Shown here piece after piece: positions 51,776 through 58,738 of a stretch of DNA of 58,738 nt. The stretch comes from Calidithermus roseus (lineage in GTDB: Bacteria > Deinococcota > Deinococci > Deinococcales > Thermaceae): assembly GCF_003574095.1 (NCBI RefSeq), contig NZ_QWLA01000012.1:1-58738 (forward strand), written 5' to 3'. Below the pieces are notes generated by a model. It did no database searches. It was not told where the DNA came from and saw only the letters and a program-made list of their open reading frames with translations. Within the stretch, counting starts at the first letter, position 1, and each line of letters starts with the position of its first letter. The translations under genes were made by a program, and so were the position numbers.

Positions 51776-53119
51776 ATGCTCGATAGCCTCAAAGCCGCAT
51801 TGGCGGACAAGGTCAGCACCGCACCCACCGACCTCGAGACCCACGGCAAGGACGAGGCCTACCCCATCCGTTCGCTGCCCCAGGCAGTGGTCTACGCCCA
51901 GAGCCTGGAGGACGTGGTGCGGACGCTGGACTGGGCGCGGGAAAGCGGCTTGGCGGTGATCCCCTTCGGCACGGGGACCAGCCTCGAGGGCCACGTCCTG
52001 CCGCAAGGGCCGGCCATCAGCCTCGACCTCTCCCGTATGAACCGGGTGCTGGAGGTTCGTCCCGAGGATTTCCTGGCGATAGTCGAGCCCGGCGTGACCC
52101 GCGAGCAGCTCAACGCCGCGCTCAAGGGCACGGGGCTGTTCTTCCCCGTGGACCCCGGCGCCAACGCTTCGCTGGGCGGCATGGCCTCCACCAACGCCTC
52201 CGGCACGACCACGGTGCGCTATGGCGGGATGCACCACAACGTGCTGGCCTTACAGGTGGTGCTGGCAGACGGGGAGGTGCTGGAGCTGGGGCGGGCCGTG
52301 CGCAAGACCAGCGCAGGCTACGACCTCAAGGATCTCTTCATCGGCTCCGAGGGCACCCTGGGCGTGATCACCCGGCTCACCCTGCGGCTGCACCCGCTGC
52401 CCAGCCACGTCCACACCCTGCGGGTCTTTTTCCATAGCCTCGAGGCCGCCGCCGACGCCGCCTATGCCCTCATGGGCTCGGGGCTGCCGCTGGCGCGGCT
52501 TGAGTTGCTCGACGAACTGAGCCTCAGCGCCATCAACCGCTACCTTCAGCGAAGCTACCCGGAAAAGCCCGCCCTCTTCGTGGAGTTCCACTCCTCGACC
52601 CGCGAAGCCCTCGAGGCCGAGTCGCAGATGGCCCTCGAGCTCATGCGTGAAGCCGGAGCCGTCGCCGTGGACGCCGCACGGACCCCCGAGGAGCGCAACG
52701 CGCAGTGGGAAGCCCGCCACCAGCTCTACTGGGCCTTGGTGGCTCAGTACCCCGGCCACAAGTTCATGATCACCGACACCGCCGTCCCCCTCTCCCGCAT
52801 GCCCGAACTCGTGCGGCACTCGCAAAGGCTGCTGCGGGAAATGGGTCTGGGTGGCAGCATCGTGGGCCACGTGGGCGACGGCAACTTCCACACCCTCGTC
52901 GCCACGGGCGAGCAGGACTACCCCAAAGCCGAGGCCTTCTCGGCGCGGCTGGTGGAGAAAGCGCTCGAGCTCGGCGGCACCTGCACGGGTGAGCACGGAG
53001 TGGGCCTGCGCAAGAAGAAGTACCTGGCCCACGAGCACGGGGCGGCGCTGGAGTGGATGCGGCAGCTCAAGCGGCTTTTCGACCCGCAGAACATCCTCAA
53101 TCCGGGCAAGGTGGTTTGA
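51776..53119 (+). CDS. FAD-linked oxidase, GlcD/D-lactate dehydrogenase type
   Basis: 447 residues. FAD_binding_4 domain (about 35-175) with IPFGTGTSLEGH, PGVTREQLNAAL and DPGANASLGGMASTNASGT. The FAD-oxidase C domain has GHVGDGNFH and GGTCTGEHGVGLRKK. Expected reaction: oxidation of glycolate or D-lactate, passing electrons onward. glcE and glcF are absent here. The stop touches the ATG of a phosphoglycolate-phosphatase-like gene, which favours glycolate. Confidence 0.93.
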   Translation: MLDSLKAALADKVSTAPTDLETHGKDEAYPIRSLPQAVVYAQSLEDVVRTLDWARESGLAVIPFGTGTSLEGHVLPQGPAISLDLSRMNRVLEVRPEDFLAIVEPGVTREQLNAALKGTGLFFPVDPGANASLGGMASTNASGTTTVRYGGMHHNVLALQVVLADGEVLELGRAVRKTSAGYDLKDLFIGSEGTLGVITRLTLRLHPLPSHVHTLRVFFHSLEAAADAAYALMGSGLPLARLELLDELSLSAINRYLQRSYPEKPALFVEFHSSTREALEAESQMALELMREAGAVAVDAARTPEERNAQWEARHQLYWALVAQYPGHKFMITDTAVPLSRMPELVRHSQRLLREMGLGGSIVGHVGDGNFHTLVATGEQDYPKAEAFSARLVEKALELGGTCTGEHGVGLRKKKYLAHEHGAALEWMRQLKRLFDPQNILNPGKVV

Positions 53120-53764
53120 ATGCGGCTCGCTGCCATACTCTTCGACCTCGACGGTACCCTGCTCGACACCGAGCCCGGCATCCTGGCCTGCCTTCGCCAC
53201 ACCCTCGAACACTTTGGCCTGCCCGGTCAGACCGACGCCGAGCTACGCCGCTTCATCGGCCCGCCCCTCGAGCAGGCCTGGCGTGAGCTGGTGGGGGCGG
53301 CCCACGTCGAGGAAGCCGTAGAAACGTACCGGCGCTGCTACGACCTCGAGGGTAAGTTCAAGGCCACGGTGTTCAAGGGGATCGAAGCTGCCTTGCGCGA
53401 ACTGGCCTGCCGCCACACCCTCATCGTGGCGACCTCCAAGCGGCAGGTCTTCGCCGAGGAGATGCTGGAGCGCTTCGGCCTCACCCCCTACTTCAAAGCC
53501 ATCTACGGCGTCACGCCGCCCCAGCTCTCCGAGCCCAAGGCCCACCTGATCGGGCGCATCCTGCGTGACTATGGCCTCAGCCCCCAACAGGCGGTGATGG
53601 TCGGGGACCGGGAGTTCGACGTGATCGGGGCTAAGGCCAACGGGATGGCCTGCGTCGGGGCCTTGTGGGGCTATGGCAGTCGCGAGGAACTCACCCTTCA
53701 TGGAGCCAGCCTGCTTTGCGAGAGCCCACGGGAGCTGATCGAGGCCGTGGCGGGCCTGGCTTGA
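53120..53764 (+). CDS. HAD hydrolase, phosphoglycolate phosphatase-like
   Basis: 214 residues. HAD motif I FDLDGTLLDTE at residues 7-17, motif II VATSKRQ, conserved Lys in LSEPKAHLI and motif IV MVGDREFDVIGAKANG. The helical cap is of the Gph/YbjI type. Its ATG directly follows the GlcD-like stop, so both are one operon: dephosphorylation of 2-phosphoglycolate then oxidation of glycolate. Other HAD substrates remain possible. Confidence 0.92.
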   Translation: MRLAAILFDLDGTLLDTEPGILACLRHTLEHFGLPGQTDAELRRFIGPPLEQAWRELVGAAHVEEAVETYRRCYDLEGKFKATVFKGIEAALRELACRHTLIVATSKRQVFAEEMLERFGLTPYFKAIYGVTPPQLSEPKAHLIGRILRDYGLSPQQAVMVGDREFDVIGAKANGMACVGALWGYGSREELTLHGASLLCESPRELIEAVAGLA

Positions 53765-53817
53765 GGTTTCTTTTCATCTAAGGCCGCCCAGGCTCACGCT
53801 TCTGGCTTATTGACCCT

Positions 53818-53823
53818 TAGACT
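53818..53823 (+). promoter_or_regulatory. -10 box 7 nt before the ftsX start
   Basis: TAGACT then AAAGGGC then GTG 53831, identical in layout to lonC. Confidence 0.45.
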
Positions 53824-53830
53824 AAAGGGC

Positions 53831-54691
53831 GTGTACGCCATCTCTCAGGCGCTGTGTGCCCTGCGCCATCACCTCACCAGCACCCTCGCCACCTTCACCA
53901 CCTCGCTGGTCTCGTTTACCCTGCTGTTTTTGCTGGGCCTGGTGTTATGGAACCTGGGCAAGGTGGTCAGTTCGCTCGAGCGCGAGGTCGAGATCGCGGC
54001 CTTTCTCAAACCCGGCAGCGACGTCAGCGCCCTGCGCGAGCAGGTCGCCGCTTTCGACGAGGTGCTCGAGGTGAGGGTCGTGAGCAAGGAAGAGGCCCTG
54101 GCCCAACTCCAGCTCTCCTACCCCTACCTCTCCCAGGCCCGCGAGCTCATCGAAAACCCTCTGCCCAACACCCTGCGGGTGGTGCTCAAAAACCCCAACC
54201 AAGTGCGCGCTGCCGCGCGCAAGATCGAGCGCCTGGAGGGCATCGAGAGCACGACCTATGGCGGTGAGATCACCGAGCAGTTGCTGAAGGTGCTGGGCGG
54301 GGTGCGCCTGGCGGCCCTGCTTTTGATCGGCCTGCTGCTGCTGGACACCCTTTTCAGCGTGATGGGCACCATCCGGCTTTCCATCGAAAACCGCCGCGAG
54401 GAACTGCGGGTGATGCAGCTCGTGGGGGCCACCCGGCGCTTCATCCAGGGGCCTTTCGTGGTGGAGGGCCTGTTCCTGACTCTGCTGGCCTCGCTGGCAG
54501 CGCTGGGGCTGGGCCTGCTGGCCTATAGGTTCCTGGCTGCGGCCCTGCAACAACTGCTCCCCTTCTTGCCGGTGCTGGGCACCAACGACCTGCTGCTGGC
54601 CGCGGGGGCGCTGGTGCTGCTGGCGGTGGTCCTGGGGGTGGGTGGGGCCTATTTGTCGAGCCGTGCTAACCTCAAGGAGAGCGACTTATGA
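53831..54691 (+). CDS. ftsX: Cell-division ABC transporter membrane protein FtsX
   Basis: 286 residues from GTG 53831. One N-terminal helix (FTTSLVSFTLLFLLGLVLW) and an extracellular domain (about 50-160, EIAAFLKPGSDVSALREQVAAF, VVSKEEAL) come first. Three C-terminal helices follow, with the FtsX signature IRLSIENRREELRVMQLVGATRRFIQGPFVVEG. It transmits signals from FtsE to peptidoglycan hydrolases outside. ftsE is not upstream as usual but 2.2 kb away on the other strand. The next gene, overlapping by 4 bp, is EnvC-like, which fits its partner role. TTG 53810 is an alternative start. Confidence 0.94.
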   Translation: MYAISQALCALRHHLTSTLATFTTSLVSFTLLFLLGLVLWNLGKVVSSLEREVEIAAFLKPGSDVSALREQVAAFDEVLEVRVVSKEEALAQLQLSYPYLSQARELIENPLPNTLRVVLKNPNQVRAAARKIERLEGIESTTYGGEITEQLLKVLGGVRLAALLLIGLLLLDTLFSVMGTIRLSIENRREELRVMQLVGATRRFIQGPFVVEGLFLTLLASLAALGLGLLAYRFLAAALQQLLPFLPVLGTNDLLLAAGALVLLAVVLGVGGAYLSSRANLKESDL

Positions 54692-55962
54692 AGCGCAGCG
54701 GCGTCCGAGGGGGAATCTGGGGTCTGTCCCTCCTCGTGCTGTGCGCCCTTTTCTTTGCCAGCGTGTTCTCGCAGAGCCTCAGCGAACTCGAGCGCCAGCG
54801 CCAGCAAACCCTCCAGCAGCAAAAAGCCAACCAACAGCGCATCGAAAAGCTAAACCGCGAGCTGGCCAACCTCGACGCCCTCACCGCCCAGCGCCTGAGG
54901 GACCTGAGGTCCCTGGAGGGGCAGATCCAGCAGTTGGAAAAGGAAAGGGCCGATCTGGGGCGGCAGATCAACCTCCTGCAGCAGCAGGTCAGGGAAACCG
55001 AAGCCGAGATCGCCCAGAACGAGGCCCAGCTCGCCGACCTCAAGAAACGTCTCGCCGCCCTGATCAACAGCCTTTACCGCGAGCAGGCCGGGCGCTACCT
55101 GCCGCTGCTACGGGCCCAGAGCTTCACCGACCTCTCGGTACGGGCGAGGTGGGTGGGCTACCTCGGCAACCAGCAGACCAACCTCATCCAGCGCATCAAC
55201 TTCCTGCTCGAGCAGCTAGCGAGCCAAAGAGAGCGCCTGATCTTGCTGGTGCGCGACCTCAACGCCAAACAGGCCGATCGCCAGAACAAGATCAACCAGC
55301 TCACCGCCAGCCGCAGCCAGCTCCAGGCCACCCTGGCGGCGTTGCGGCAGCAGGCTGAAGGGCGCAAGGTGCTGCTGCGCGAGTCGCTCATCGCTCGCAA
55401 CGAGCTCCAGAACCAGCTCAACAGCGTGGTGGCCGCCATCACCAAAGAACAGCGCCGCCTGGCCGAAGAACGCCGCAGGCGCGAAGAGGAAGCCCGCCGG
55501 CAGCGAGAGCGCGAAGCCGCCGAACGCCGCCGCCAGCAGCAACTCGCCGCCCAGCAGAACAACTCCGGCCTCGAGCCGCTCGCCATCATCCCCAACGTCG
55601 TCGTGGGCACCCTGCAATTCCCGGTTCCCGGCGGGAGGATCGTCGCGCCCTTTGGCCTGCAGGGCACCTATCAGGTGATCCAGGGGCCCGGCGACTTCAG
55701 CCCGGTGGTCGCGGCGGCCAGCGGGGTCGTGCTGGACGAGTATCCCGTCAGCAACACGGGTTGGTGGATCATCATCGCCCACGGCAACGTAACGAGTTTC
55801 TACATTGGCCTGCAATCCCCGCTGGTGCAAAAAGGGCAGCAGGTGAGCAAGGGCCAGCGCATCGGCTATACAGGGGGCGCCGCCCTCATCCCCGCCGATA
55901 CCCTGTGGTTCGCCGTAGCCAATGACGACGGTGTGCAGGTTGACCCCTCGCGGTATTACTGA
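54688..55962 (+). CDS. EnvC-like protein: coiled coil plus degenerate LytM domain
   Basis: 424 residues. A signal sequence (WGLSLLVLCALFFASVFS) is followed by a long coiled coil (about 30-280, Gln/Arg/Leu-rich) and a C-terminal LytM/M23-like domain (about 300-424). The zinc-binding residues of active LytM are missing: no H-x-x-x-D at the first site (YQVIQGPGDF) and LWFAVAN where HLHFE would be. That is the pattern of EnvC, which activates amidases rather than cutting itself. The ATG overlaps the ftsX stop by 4 bp. I infer an FtsEX-controlled amidase activator. Confidence 0.88.
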   Translation: MKRSGVRGGIWGLSLLVLCALFFASVFSQSLSELERQRQQTLQQQKANQQRIEKLNRELANLDALTAQRLRDLRSLEGQIQQLEKERADLGRQINLLQQQVRETEAEIAQNEAQLADLKKRLAALINSLYREQAGRYLPLLRAQSFTDLSVRARWVGYLGNQQTNLIQRINFLLEQLASQRERLILLVRDLNAKQADRQNKINQLTASRSQLQATLAALRQQAEGRKVLLRESLIARNELQNQLNSVVAAITKEQRRLAEERRRREEEARRQREREAAERRRQQQLAAQQNNSGLEPLAIIPNVVVGTLQFPVPGGRIVAPFGLQGTYQVIQGPGDFSPVVAAASGVVLDEYPVSNTGWWIIIAHGNVTSFYIGLQSPLVQKGQQVSKGQRIGYTGGAALIPADTLWFAVANDDGVQVDPSRYY

Positions 55963-56012
55963 GATTGCCGAGGGCAGGGCGCGTCGAGGCTCGAGGGCTG
56001 GTAATCTTCGGC

Positions 56013-56033
56013 GTTTGGCGTTTGGCGTACGAC
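56013..56033 (+). repeat. Heptad array, three units
   Basis: GTTTGGC twice, then GTACGAC, in the gap between the convergent EnvC-like and hpf genes. Confidence 0.7.
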
Positions 56034-56050
56034 GGCTTCATAACAAAAAT

Positions 56051-56072
56051 GGTGCGGCCAGTTGACCGCACC
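56051..56072 (-). terminator. Intrinsic terminator of hpf, possibly bidirectional
   Basis: GGTGCGG and CCGCACC pair across an 8-nt loop. On the minus strand a run ATTTTTG follows, typical of a Rho-independent terminator. In the plus direction AGAATTTT follows, so the EnvC-like gene may share it. Confidence 0.75.
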
Positions 56073-56089
56073 AGAATTTTGGCTCGAGT

Positions 56090-56650
56090 TCAAGAGGGTT
56101 CGATCAGGCCATAGTTCCCGTCACGGCGGCGGTAGATCACGGCAAAGCCTTCGGTCTCGGCGTTGCGGAAGACGAAGAAATCGTGGCCCAGGGCCTCCAT
56201 CTGGATGGCGGCATCCTCGGGGGTCATGGGCTTGACGGCAAAGCGCTTGATCCGCACGATCTGGGGGGCGCTTTCTTCTTCAGGCTCGAACAGTGCCGCA
56301 GGAGGGGCGGCGTTGAGGGCGGCCTGCCGCCGGGCAGCAGCGTGGTGGCCGTTGAAGTGGCGTTCCTTGTAGCGCTTGAGCTGGGTCTCCAGCCGGTCTA
56401 CGCTCTTGTCGATGGCCGCATACATATCGGGGTCAGACTCTTCTACCCGCACGATGCCCCTGGGGACATTGATCTGGATCTCGCACTTGGCGCGATTCTC
56501 CACACGAGGAGCACTCGCCATCGAGAGAACCACCTTAGCATCGACGATGCCGTTCATGTAGCGGTCGAGGCGCTCGAGCTTTTTGTCCAGATAATTCTTG
56601 AGGGCATCGGTGATCTCGATGTTGCGGCCTACCAGTTTGTAAATATTCAT
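56090..56650 (-). CDS. hpf: Ribosome hibernation-promoting factor, long form
   Basis: 186 residues. N-terminal S30AE fold (about 1-100: MNIYKLVGRNIEITDALKNYL; MASAPRVENRAKCEIQINVP; DMYAAIDKSVDRLETQLKRYKERH). A linker and a C-terminal dimerisation domain follow (IVRIKRFAVKPMTPEDAAIQME; VFRNAETEGFAVIYRRRDGNYGLIEP). The long form joins 70S ribosomes into inactive 100S dimers in stationary phase or stress. GGAGGG precedes the ATG. A long structured region lies upstream. Confidence 0.97.
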   Translation of the reverse strand: MNIYKLVGRNIEITDALKNYLDKKLERLDRYMNGIVDAKVVLSMASAPRVENRAKCEIQINVPRGIVRVEESDPDMYAAIDKSVDRLETQLKRYKERHFNGHHAAARRQAALNAAPPAALFEPEEESAPQIVRIKRFAVKPMTPEDAAIQMEALGHDFFVFRNAETEGFAVIYRRRDGNYGLIEPS

Positions 56651-56924
56651 CTGGCCCTCCTTGGAAGTCGGGATGAGGACTCGAGACTCATCCCAGAACC
56701 CTTTTCCCTAAAGGTGCCCTGGGTGGAAGGGGATTCTGCCGCCCTTACACGCGGGCTGCACTGGGTGCCTTCGACCTTTAGGTGCTTTATCCTACCGCTG
56801 AGTCTGTTCAGGCGGTAGAGCCTTCCGACCTTGATCCGCTCCAGGCAAGGGTGTAGGGTAAAAGTTGGGTAGATCGAACGCAAAACGCTATTCGACCGTG
56901 GCCGTGGGCGTTCGGCATACGAAC
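56651..56924 (-). promoter_or_regulatory. Structured intergenic region between ftsE and hpf
   Basis: This 274-bp region has two inverted repeats. CCTAAAGGT (56707-56715) pairs with ACCTTTAGG (56774-56782). CTACCGC (56792-56798) pairs with GCGGTAG (56812-56818), extended by TGA/TCA across a 6-nt loop. A single heptad-like GCAAAAC lies near 56880. They could form a structured 5' leader of hpf; no promoter was clear. Confidence 0.45.
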
Positions 56925-57611
56925 TCAGCTCAGGCTGTACTTACCCGAACGGTCGTCGCGCACGAGTTGTCCGGCCTTGAGCACCAGCACCCGCTGGGGA
57001 TAGGCTTCTACCAGCTCGCGCGAGTGGGTCGCCACTATGACCGTGGCCCCGCGAGCGTGAATCGACTTGAGGATTTCCAGCACCGTGATGGCGTTGGTCA
57101 GGTCGAGGTTGCCGGTGGGCTCATCCGCCAGCACCACCGGGGGGTCGCCGATGATGGCACGGGCGATGGCGACGCGCTGGGACTCTCCTACCGAGAGTTC
57201 TTCGGGGAAAGAGCGTTTTTTATGAACCAACCCTACCAGCCGCAGCACGCGGGTGACGCGGTTTTCCCACTCAGCTTTGGGCACCCCCAGCACCCGTAAG
57301 GCAAACAGCAGGTTGTCCTCGACAGTCTGATCCTTCAAGAGGCGGTGGTCCTGGAAGACCACCCCGATTTTGCGCCGGTGCAGGGCGATGCGGTCGCCGC
57401 GCAGGGCCCTGAGGTTTTCCCCGCCGAAGTAGATGGCCCCGCTGGTGGGCTCGAGCCGCTTCAACAAGAGCGACAGCAGGCTGGACTTCCCCGCCCCCGA
57501 GTGGCCGACCAAGAAGCAGAACTCCCCCTTTTTGATCTCGAAGTTGATGTCGTAGAGTGCCTTGGTCTGGGTGCGGGCGTACTCGAGGGTCACCCGGTGG
57601 AAACCGATCAT
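56925..57611 (-). CDS. ftsE: Cell-division ABC transporter ATPase FtsE
   Basis: 228 residues from ATG 57611 (MIGFHRVTLEYARTQTKALYDINFEIKKGEF). Walker A GHSGAGKSSLL, Q-loop VVFQDHRLLKDQTV, the signature region [15 protein letters not shown] (Val-Gly-Glu-Ser rather than SGGQ) and Walker [27 protein letters not shown] is typical of FtsE. A TATACT box lies 6 nt before the ATG, so the transcript may be leaderless. Its partner ftsX is on the opposite strand at 53.8 kb. Confidence 0.93.
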   Translation of the reverse strand: MIGFHRVTLEYARTQTKALYDINFEIKKGEFCFLVGHSGAGKSSLLSLLLKRLEPTSGAIYFGGENLRALRGDRIALHRRKIGVVFQDHRLLKDQTVEDNLLFALRVLGVPKAEWENRVTRVLRLVGLVHKKRSFPEELSVGESQRVAIARAIIGDPPVVLADEPTGNLDLTNAITVLEILKSIHARGATVIVATHSRELVEAYPQRVLVLKAGQLVRDDRSGKYSLS

Positions 57612-57617
57612 GGCAGC

Positions 57618-57623
57618 AGTATA
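57618..57623 (-). promoter_or_regulatory. -10 box 6 nt before the ftsE start
   Basis: TATACT on the minus strand, then 6 nt, then ATG 57611. Confidence 0.5.
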
Positions 57624-57652
57624 AAAGCCCGGCGTGAGGCGGATGTGCGACT

Positions 57653-58738
57653 TCAAGCCGGATTCCCCATGCGCCTGTAGCCGAAGGCCAGGGCCACGAG
57701 GGCGGGCAGAAGGGTTACGACGGCCAGAAGCAGCAGCCACAATGGCCCCTCGGGGCCTGCGAGGTAACTTCCCCGGCTGCCGAAGGACAGGTAAACCGGA
57801 CGGGCCGCCAGCACCACCAGGAAGGCCGAGTGCAAAAGCGAGAGGCCCATGTACAGCAGGCCGCCCAGGCCCAGCGGCACCTCGGCGGGGTTGGAGGCGT
57901 CGAAACGAGGAAAGGCCGAACCCAGCCCAACGCCCAGCCCCGCCGAAGCGATGGCCGAAGCCACCGCGATAGCCACCGAGATCTGGGTCAGGTTGGCTCC
58001 CAGCCCGATCACCTGGGGAGAGAGCAGGCCAAGCAGCAGCGCCAGCGGAAGCAGGAAGGCCAGGGCCAGCCCGAAGCGGGTCAGCAGCAGGGTCAGGCGG
58101 CTGACCGGGGCCGTCTGAATCAGCCAGAAGCCAGGCCCCTCGAGCGAGTACAGGGGATAGGCCAGCCGCACGCCCACCCCGGCGATCACGAAGCCCTGGA
58201 AAGCCAGGTGCAAAAAGCCCACCACCACGCGGAAGCGCTCGCCCTCAAGGGGAATGAACTGCAAGCTGGTGGTGTACAGCAGCACCAGCACCCCCACCAG
58301 TACGAGCTGGGCGGCCTGGTTGGCATCGCGGAAGAACAGCCGCAAATCACGCACCCACAGGGCCCTCGCCCGGCCACTTGCCCCGAACCGGTCCCAAAAG
58401 CCCGGCCCCCTCAGGCCCCGCTCCTGCACGGTGCCCTCCAGAGCCCGCACCCAGCCGATCTGATAGGCATAGCCCGCCACCAGCCCGGCCAGCGCCAGCA
58501 GCAGCAGCGATAACCCCACCAGCCCGAAGAACTCCAAGGTGAAGCGGCCTTTCATCAGCCCGTCGAGGGCATCGGAGGCGAGGCTAGAGGGCAAAAAGGG
58601 GGCGGTGGGGTTGCGGAAGCTTTGCAGGAAGCGGTCGAGCGCATCGGGGTCGGCGAAGTTGGTCTGGATCAGGGCTTCGGGGCGCACGGCCCGCAGCAAA
58701 AAGATCAGGCCGCCTCCCAGCACTGCCCCCACCGCCGC
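57653..58738 (-). CDS. Polytopic membrane protein, ABC-2 exporter-like, cut by the window end
   Basis: About 360 residues are visible; the N-terminus lies beyond the window. Nine or more helices are separated by short loops, with RALWVRDLRLFFRDANQAAQLVLVGVLVLLY and GLGVGLGSAFPRFDASNPAEVPLGLGGLLYM. These are features of large ABC-2-type or putative exporter permeases (ABC exporter PutABC-like). An ATPase partner would be expected upstream, outside the window. Confidence 0.7.
   Translation of the reverse strand, partial: AAVGAVLGGGLIFLLRAVRPEALIQTNFADPDALDRFLQSFRNPTAPFLPSSLASDALDGLMKGRFTLEFFGLVGLSLLLLALAGLVAGYAYQIGWVRALEGTVQERGLRGPGFWDRFGASGRARALWVRDLRLFFRDANQAAQLVLVGVLVLLYTTSLQFIPLEGERFRVVVGFLHLAFQGFVIAGVGVRLAYPLYSLEGPGFWLIQTAPVSRLTLLLTRFGLALAFLLPLALLLGLLSPQVIGLGANLTQISVAIAVASAIASAGLGVGLGSAFPRFDASNPAEVPLGLGGLLYMGLSLLHSAFLVVLAARPVYLSFGSRGSYLAGPEGPLWLLLLAVVTLLPALVALAFGYRRMGNPA

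Noticed and set aside
6130-56033. Heptad arrays as a CRISPR
   Set aside because: Units are 7 bp with no spacers, and no cas gene is present in the window.

Overview
The window looks like chromosomal DNA of a thermophilic Deinococcota bacterium, most likely Meiothermus or a close relative. The base composition is GC-rich. The hexamer CTCGAG recurs throughout, mostly read as Leu-Glu. Several genes have a TANNNT box 6-9 nt before the start codon, as expected for leaderless transcripts. The Lon-like protease lacks the ATPase motifs and matches the LonC type described from Meiothermus and Thermus. This assignment rests on reading alone; no database search was made.

Layout. 0-3.8 kb: a less GC-rich block with the tail of an unknown gene, a LuxR-type regulator, a HlyD adaptor and a C39-peptidase ABC exporter. 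4-11.9 kb: an orphan peptide-type binding protein, a DUF1232 protein, a Nudix hydrolase, prfA, a phosphotransferase, upp, a WecA/TagO-like transferase and UDP-GlcNAc 2-epimerase. 12-18.9 kb: an MFS transporter and FCD-GntR regulator divergent from a TAXI-TRAP importer, then a MocR regulator. 19-25.4 kb: secreted proteins (a CxxCH protein, a W/G-rich repeat protein, a lipoprotein, a caspase-fold protein with a divergent secreted partner), a DUF218 protein and holA. 25.5-34.8 kb: a peptide ABC importer without ATPases, a SagB-like nitroreductase, glgC, lonC and an aldo/keto reductase. 34.8-40.8 kb: a six-gene MacAB-type efflux operon with two TolC-family proteins. 40.9-44.9 kb: a six-gene operon with two ABC exporters and a YtrA-type GntR repressor, preceded by a promoter-operator. 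45-53.8 kb: a penicillin-acylase family enzyme, a VOC protein, a CDGSH protein, a second aldo/keto reductase, two hypothetical proteins, an SDR protein and a GlcD-like oxidase joined to a phosphoglycolate-phosphatase-like HAD. 53.8 kb to the end: ftsX, an EnvC-like coiled-coil/degenerate LytM protein, hpf, ftsE and a truncated membrane protein.

The most unusual feature is a family of intergenic arrays built of 7-bp units, found from about 6.1 kb onward. One class of unit is GTnnnRC (for example GTCTTGC, GTACGAC). The other is of the CGGCTAT type. Arrays hold two to ten units, in either orientation, and often keep register between classes. One forms the end of a gene and others supply candidate promoter hexamers. 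They resemble in organisation the heptanucleotide STRR repeats known from cyanobacteria.

Other points of interest are FtsE/FtsX encoded apart with an EnvC-like partner, a secreted caspase with an intact His/Cys dyad, the GntR operator overlapping its -10 box, and a C39 exporter with no visible substrate gene.
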